From RBC074 sp964470555 (lineage in GTDB: Bacteria > Acidobacteriota > Blastocatellia > RBC074), in assembly GCA_964470555.1 (NCBI GenBank), contig CAYYDG010000030.1:27582-91581 (forward strand): a stretch of DNA of 64,000 nucleotides. The letters are read 5' to 3'. Of the stretch, positions 60,114-64,000 are shown one piece after another (position 1 is the first letter of the stretch; each line of letters starts with the position of its first letter). Position numbers and translations under genes: made by a program. The notes beneath the pieces were generated by a model. It was not told where the DNA came from, did no database searches, and was given only the letters and a program-made list of their open reading frames with translations.

Positions 60114-61726
60114 TTACAGACACACTTGCTGAAAGAGGGATCAAGGGAATTCCAATTGATAAGGCGAGCAAGCACGTTGCTGAAAAAGGCACTGGCAAGG
60201 CCGCCGAAATGTCTGAATCTCCACAGACGGATAAATGGGAAAAACCTCAGCCAATTCCAGATGGATTACTGCCCGTCCATTCACTGCCTAAAAGTCTTTT
60301 GCCCGAAGCCTTGAGTGATTGGCTTGACGATATTGCTGAGCGCTTACAAGTACCACTTGAGTTTCCTGCTACCGCTTCAATTGTTGGGCTGGCCTCTGTG
60401 ATTGGAAATTCCGTCTGTATTCGACCGAAACGGCACGATGACTGGACTGTTACGCCAAATCTATGGGGAGCGATTATTGGCCGTCCAGGATCAATGAAAT
60501 CCCCGGCGATCACTGAAGCCTTGAAGCCTCTTTACCGGCTGGTTAAGCAGGCTGAAGCCGAACACGAAAAAGCATGTGCTGATTGGCGATTCACAAAAGA
60601 GAAAGCGGAAGTAACCAAATCAGCGTTGCGCGAAAAAATGAAAGCAGCGGCGAAAAAGAAATTGCCGCTTGAAGAGTTCAGGTCAGAGATAAGCGCCGAA
60701 GACCCAAAAGAGCCGCATGAGCGCCGCTACATCGTCAACGATTCGACTGTCGAGAAATTCGGCGAACTACTCAACCAAAATCCGAACGGCTTGCTTATAT
60801 TTCGGGATGAATTAGTCGGATGGTTGCGGGCGCTCGATGATGAGCAAAGAGCAAAAGACCGTGCTTTCTTTCTTGAAGCTTGGAATGGAAACGGCAGTTA
60901 TATCTACGACCGGATTGGGCGGGGGACGCTCAAAATCAATTGCGTTACCACTTCGATCTTTGGCGGAATTCAGCCATCGAAGCTTGAAGTATATCTGCGA
61001 GGCGCTTTGGATTACGGAGATGATGACGACGGCCTGATGCAGCGATTTCAATTGCTCGTTTACCCAGACATGCCAAAGGATTGGGAAAACGTTGACCGCT
61101 GGCCAGAGACAGCCGCTAAGAATCGCGCCTATGCGCTTTACAAGGCTCTGAGTGAAATCCAGGCATCAAGTATTGGAGCCGAAAGCAATGATGAAGGGCA
61201 TCTGTTTCTTCGGTTTTCGGATGATGCTCAGGACTTTTTCAACGAATGGTTCATTGAGCTAAACCGCGACCTTCGATCTGGTCAATTCGAGCATCCCGCT
61301 ATCGAGGCACATTTCGCAAAATATAAAAGCTTGATGCCTTCGTTGGCTTTGATCTTTCATTTATCCGGTTTGGCGACGGGGAGAGATTCTTCAAGGGTTG
61401 ATTTGAAAAGCGCGGAGATGGCTGCCGGATGGTGCGGATTTCTGATGAGCCATGCGAAGCGAATTTACGCGCTCGGAATGACTGGCGCGGCAATGCACGC
61501 CAAAACTCTTGCGAAACATATACAGGCTGGCGACCTAAAGACGAGATTCACAGCGCGGGATGTTTATTGGAGAGGCTGGGCAGGTCTGTCTTCTGCAAAA
61601 GCTGTCGAACGTCCGATTGAAATCCTGGAAAGCCTAAAATGGATTCAAGCAATTGAGCTGAAGACCGGCGGCAGGCCAACAACTGAATACCTCATCAATC
61701 CGAATGTCATAGAGGTGAAGCTGTGA
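60110..61726 (+). CDS. DUF3987-family (YfjI-like) ATPase, GTG start
   Basis: The GTG at 60110 overlaps the previous stop (GTGA) and gives 538 residues. This is the DUF3987 family, common partners of Toprim primases in islands and prophages. A P-loop-like GRPGSMKSPAITEAL, a Walker-B-like GLLIFRDELVGWL, the finger FGGIQPSKLEVYL and the C-terminal helical region (FHLSGLATG, AAGWCGFLMSHAKRIYALGM) are the family blocks. A Lys/Glu-rich coiled coil lies at residues about 140-200. It is thought to be a helicase-like replication protein; activity is not proven for the family. It overlaps the next gene by 4 bases. Confidence 0.85.
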   Translation: MITDTLAERGIKGIPIDKASKHVAEKGTGKAAEMSESPQTDKWEKPQPIPDGLLPVHSLPKSLLPEALSDWLDDIAERLQVPLEFPATASIVGLASVIGNSVCIRPKRHDDWTVTPNLWGAIIGRPGSMKSPAITEALKPLYRLVKQAEAEHEKACADWRFTKEKAEVTKSALREKMKAAAKKKLPLEEFRSEISAEDPKEPHERRYIVNDSTVEKFGELLNQNPNGLLIFRDELVGWLRALDDEQRAKDRAFFLEAWNGNGSYIYDRIGRGTLKINCVTTSIFGGIQPSKLEVYLRGALDYGDDDDGLMQRFQLLVYPDMPKDWENVDRWPETAAKNRAYALYKALSEIQASSIGAESNDEGHLFLRFSDDAQDFFNEWFIELNRDLRSGQFEHPAIEAHFAKYKSLMPSLALIFHLSGLATGRDSSRVDLKSAEMAAGWCGFLMSHAKRIYALGMTGAAMHAKTLAKHIQAGDLKTRFTARDVYWRGWAGLSSAKAVERPIEILESLKWIQAIELKTGGRPTTEYLINPNVIEVKL

Positions 61727-62028
61727 AAGACTATTTTGCCAAGTTCGCCAGGTCTGATGATCTGATGACAGGTTTTGAAAATCTCTCACTAAACAAGCCA
61801 TCAAAACCATCAAAAGCATCTTTTGATGGTTTTGATGGTGCATTACCTAAGCCTTCTACGGTTTTCGGTGTGACTGCAAAGCCGATTGACCGGCAGTGCG
61901 CCGCCGAACTCATCGCCAAAAATCAGTGTCCGAAGGGATGCGGGAAGATGAATCTTCAGGATCGAAAACTTGATGCCTGGTTTTGTCCAACTTGCCGGGG
62001 TTGGGTTGTGGATGGGGAGGCTCAATGA
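61723..62028 (+). CDS. Small zinc-ribbon protein with internal hairpin-coding linker, GTG start
   Basis: This 101-residue protein starts at a GTG overlapping the DUF3987 stop codon. The C-terminal half is a zinc ribbon (CPKGCGKMNLQDRKLDAWFC, then PTC). The linker PSKPSKASFDGFDG is encoded by a perfect 18-bp inverted repeat. Small zinc-ribbon proteins at this place are typical of primase operons on islands, but the role is unknown. It overlaps the next gene by 4 bases. Confidence 0.75.
   Translation: MKDYFAKFARSDDLMTGFENLSLNKPSKPSKASFDGFDGALPKPSTVFGVTAKPIDRQCAAELIAKNQCPKGCGKMNLQDRKLDAWFCPTCRGWVVDGEAQ
61798..61838 (+). repeat. Perfect 18-bp inverted repeat within a coding region
   Basis: CCATCAAAACCATCAAAA (61798-61815) and its exact complement (61821-61838) flank the loop GCATC. 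Each arm is itself a direct repeat of CCATCAAAA. It could form a hairpin in single-stranded DNA or mRNA and lies in the middle of a gene, not at its end. Confidence 0.9.
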
Positions 62029-62435
62029 GCAACAACCATCAATTGGCCTTTTTCGATTTTCTGGCCGACGTTCGACAGCGTTACAAAAGTTGGCGTTACT
62101 GGGTGTTTGTCTATGACTCTGCCTTTATTCCGGCGGTGTCTGAGATGAAAGCCAGGCATTTTTCCAATTGGAATGATGACGAATTGCGGATTGTTTCTCT
62201 TTACTGGCAAGGCTGCGTTCTTGGCGTTGCGATTCTTGAAAAGCGCCGGATGCTCGCAAAGGACTTGCGTTCGATCATTCGCGCGCACACTGGCCACGAT
62301 ATGACCGAACAGGAACTGACCTCGCAAGATTCGATGGTCTTTACAACAGCGGAAAGCCGGAACGTCGCTGTTGATCTGGCATCGCTGCTACTTCCTGCGA
62401 CCGCAACCAGGGCGACGGGAACGGCTCAATTTTGA
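62025..62435 (+). CDS. Unknown protein, last gene of the coupled island operon
   Basis: The 136 residues start at an ATG overlapping the previous stop (ATGA), with GGGGAGG upstream. It is a mostly helical, aromatic-rich protein without signal peptide (LAFFDFLADVRQRYKSWRYW, MKARHFSNWNDDELRIVSLY, AILEKRRMLAKDLRSIIRAH). No family is recognised. As the fifth gene in an unbroken chain of overlaps with excisionase- and primase-like genes, it probably belongs to the replication or control module. Confidence 0.7.
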   Translation: MSNNHQLAFFDFLADVRQRYKSWRYWVFVYDSAFIPAVSEMKARHFSNWNDDELRIVSLYWQGCVLGVAILEKRRMLAKDLRSIIRAHTGHDMTEQELTSQDSMVFTTAESRNVAVDLASLLLPATATRATGTAQF

Positions 62436-62807
62436 ACGATTGGAAGCCATCGGATGAGCCAATCTTCCCGTTCTACTCACGGAAGCCGGGGGGAACCATC
62501 ATAAATCGCGCAGATTATGAAAAAAAATGCCGGATAATCCTACAAGCGGATAAGTAAACACTCGCCAATACCAGGGGCTTGCCATAATTTCGATCAAACC
62601 AGAATCGAATTCCTTGCTGTTCTTTTTTCTTTGGCATACCATCCGCGCTGAATTGAGCAATCAATTTTGAGCGCGCCAGCTACCCCTACTGATCGGCAAC
62701 GCATAGCGACCGTGAGGCGTGAATTAAAACGGCAAGGAGCGCTCAATTCCACTTATTTTTCCTTGCCCCATAAAAACAATCTCAGTGCCTCAGAAAAGGG
62801 TATCCCC
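62436..62807. other. Gap between island operon and cargo genes
   Basis: No gene is supported. GGCAAGGA (62731-62738) and TCCTTGCC (62760-62767) form an 8-bp inverted repeat with a 21-base loop before the next gene. Confidence 0.45.
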
Positions 62808-63287
62808 ATGAAGATACTTACTGGAATTGTTCTTGGCCTGTTATCAGGATTTCTGCTTTATATGATGGTTGCTATGTTCGTGACTGATCCAGCGCAACCT
62901 GATTCATTGAACCCGCTCTTTGTAATCTCCGTCTTTTTCTTAGGCTGGGCATGTTCGAGTCTGTTACTGCTCAGAGGCGCACAAACGGCAGCTAAAGTGT
63001 TAATGCGCGGGTTTCTACTTGGCGCGGCAGAATGGCTGATCATGATTTTTGTGGGCATTTTTGTTTCAGGACGTTCCGCCATTCAGGCGTCTGCTTTGAC
63101 GAGTGACAATTCCGCCGAATCGGCTGGTGCAATGATTGGGAGTGGAATTGCGGCCATTCTATTGGGCGGTTTTTCGTTTTTCATGGTGCTTGTCTGTCTG
63201 GCTGGGTTTGCAATTGTCTACTTTATGAAGCGCGAAATGAAACGAGAATCAACAACGCAAAATGAGGGAGGATTAGCCAGTGAGTAA
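62808..63287 (+). CDS. Four-helix membrane protein of unknown function
   Basis: The ATG at 62808 (AAAAGGG upstream) gives 159 residues with about four membrane helices: ILTGIVLGLLSGFLLYMMVA, FVISVFFLGWACSSLLLL, FLLGAAEWLIMIFVGIFVS and IGSGIAAILLGGFSFFMVL. No family is recognised. The 3' end overlaps the next gene by 8 bases, so the two are coupled. It may be cargo of the island. Confidence 0.75.
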   Translation: MKILTGIVLGLLSGFLLYMMVAMFVTDPAQPDSLNPLFVISVFFLGWACSSLLLLRGAQTAAKVLMRGFLLGAAEWLIMIFVGIFVSGRSAIQASALTSDNSAESAGAMIGSGIAAILLGGFSFFMVLVCLAGFAIVYFMKREMKRESTTQNEGGLASE

Positions 63288-63822
63288 TCAACCTTCGTGG
63301 TTTTGCCCTTCCTGTGGCCATCAGAATCAATTGAACTTCAAACACTGCACAGAATGCGGAACGATGTTGCCGCCCGGCGCGGCAACATCGCAAACGCCTA
63401 TTCAACAGTTACCGAAACGAAGTTCGTCATTTTCATTTTTCTGGCTGGCTCTGATTGGTTGCGTTGTCTTTGGCTTTTTGTGTGCGGTTTTCTTTGCAGC
63501 AAATAATCCAGACACGCCTTCCAAAGAAAATCGAAACAACGTTATGCCCTCCCCATTTCAAACGACGCGCAAAGCAGAAAACGTTGAACTGGCTCGACCA
63601 TCTACCGGCGTCACAATGGCCAATTACAATCGGCTTCAAACCGGAATGACCTATTCCGAAGTCGTTGCAATTCTTGGTAAAGAAGGAGTCGAATTGAGCA
63701 GTAATGACATCGGTGGTTATCGAACCATCATGTACCAATGGCAAGGCAAAGGGATTTCGGGGATGAGTGTAATGTTTCAAAACGGAAGGATGATTCAGAA
63801 GTCTCAAATCGGATTGGAATGA
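63280..63822 (+). CDS. Zinc-ribbon, membrane-anchored DUF3862-type protein, GTG start
   Basis: The protein has 180 residues from GTG at 63280 (GGGAGG upstream). It begins with a double-CxxC zinc ribbon (WFCPSCGHQNQLNFKHCTEC), followed by one membrane helix (FFWLALIGCVVFGFLCAVFF), a polar linker and a C-terminal DUF3862/SmpA-like domain (VTMANYNRLQTGMTYSEVV, MYQWQGKGISGMSVMFQNG). The last domain type occurs on secreted lipoproteins and membrane proteins; its ligand is unknown. It is coupled to the upstream four-helix gene and to the next, partial gene. Confidence 0.8.
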   Translation: MSNQPSWFCPSCGHQNQLNFKHCTECGTMLPPGAATSQTPIQQLPKRSSSFSFFWLALIGCVVFGFLCAVFFAANNPDTPSKENRNNVMPSPFQTTRKAENVELARPSTGVTMANYNRLQTGMTYSEVVAILGKEGVELSSNDIGGYRTIMYQWQGKGISGMSVMFQNGRMIQKSQIGLE

Positions 63823-63832
63823 GGTTACCAAG

Positions 63833-64000
63833 ATGTCAACTTTTTTCGAGATTAACGCAGGGCGCAAAACAGGCAACATAGCTCCGCTATCTACAAACTT
63901 AATTCTTTTGTCTATTGGCTTTGGAGTCCTTGCAGTTGCTTTAGGACTTACGTTTCGCTCACTTTTGAGCGGGTTTTTCAAAATGCCATCTGAGTGGATA
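63833..64000 (+). CDS. Partial membrane-protein gene cut by the window end
   Basis: An ATG with GAGG upstream opens 11 bases after the preceding stop and runs through the last base of the window (56 codons seen). The visible part has a polar start (MSTFFEINAGRKTGNIAPL) and a membrane helix (LILLSIGFGVLAVALGLTF). It continues the membrane-protein cargo cluster. Confidence 0.6.
   Translation, partial: MSTFFEINAGRKTGNIAPLSTNLILLSIGFGVLAVALGLTFRSLLSGFFKMPSEWI

Larger units (their letters stand above)
56547..64000 (+). mobile_element. Integrated genomic island at tRNA-Met, left part
   Basis: The tRNA fragment, the direct-repeat region, the tyrosine integrase, and the HTH/primase/DUF3987 block are the standard parts of an integrative element. 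No phage structural genes, conjugation genes or relaxase are seen before the window ends, so it may be a phage satellite or a replicating integrative plasmid-like island. The right end is outside the window. Confidence 0.82.

Overview
The window looks like chromosome of an Acidobacteriota bacterium, probably of the Blastocatellia/Solibacter type. This is inferred from gene content: a Ser/Thr kinase fused to WD40 propellers, TonB-dependent receptors with an N-terminal carboxypeptidase-regulatory domain, a VWA protein of the acidobacterial type, a protein ending in the acidobacterial TIGR03437-like domain, and an Hfq-like protein with long tails. Most of the window is GC-rich. The stretch at about 21.3-23.5 kb is visibly AT-richer.

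Layout. 0.2-10.5 kb: two secreted WD40 proteins and a small secreted protein on the minus strand, then a membrane Ser/Thr kinase with 14 WD40 repeats. 10.5-21.3 kb: housekeeping genes, namely a secernin-like dipeptidase behind a GNAT/acyl-CoA synthetase protein, then mutS2, a small coiled-coil membrane protein, dnaG and rpoD. 21.6-26.0 kb: two secreted proteins with a perfect hairpin between them; the larger one carries a metalloprotease-like domain whose zinc-binding histidines appear to be arginines. 26.2-38.3 kb: mixed metabolism, including a lone microcompartment shell protein, a Uma2-family protein, a Tat-exported P1 peptidase, citrate synthase with glutaredoxin, a CDGSH protein, a Gfo/Idh/MocA oxidoreductase, an acidic/lysine-rich histone-like protein, pdxA, an Hfq-like protein, an S41 protease and small envelope proteins. 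38.3-41.3 kb: an iron operon of feoB and a DtxR-type regulator with a FeoA-like C-terminus. 41.8-56.4 kb: an OlsB-like ornithine acyltransferase, two large TonB-dependent receptors around a TPR protein, an ArsC-type arsenate reductase, a VWA protein and a secreted beta-helix/FN3 protein. The three promoters of the receptor/TPR block carry TTAAC-type direct repeats with an 11-bp period, like PhoB/PhoP boxes.

56.5-64.0 kb is the left part of an integrated mobile element. It starts in a 3' fragment of a tRNA-Met(CAT) gene, followed by repeat-rich DNA and a tyrosine integrase. After a strong terminator comes a five-gene block in which every gene overlaps the next: an excisionase-like HTH protein, a Toprim primase-like protein, a DUF3987-type ATPase, a zinc-ribbon protein and an unknown protein. 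Small membrane/zinc-ribbon cargo genes then run off the end of the window. The other attachment site, and probably the intact tRNA gene, lie beyond base 64000.

The points most worth following up are the shared 11-bp repeat boxes, the orphan microcompartment shell gene, the tRNA-integrated primase/DUF3987 island, the apparently inactive protease domain, and the near-identical 3' ends of the two WD40 genes.
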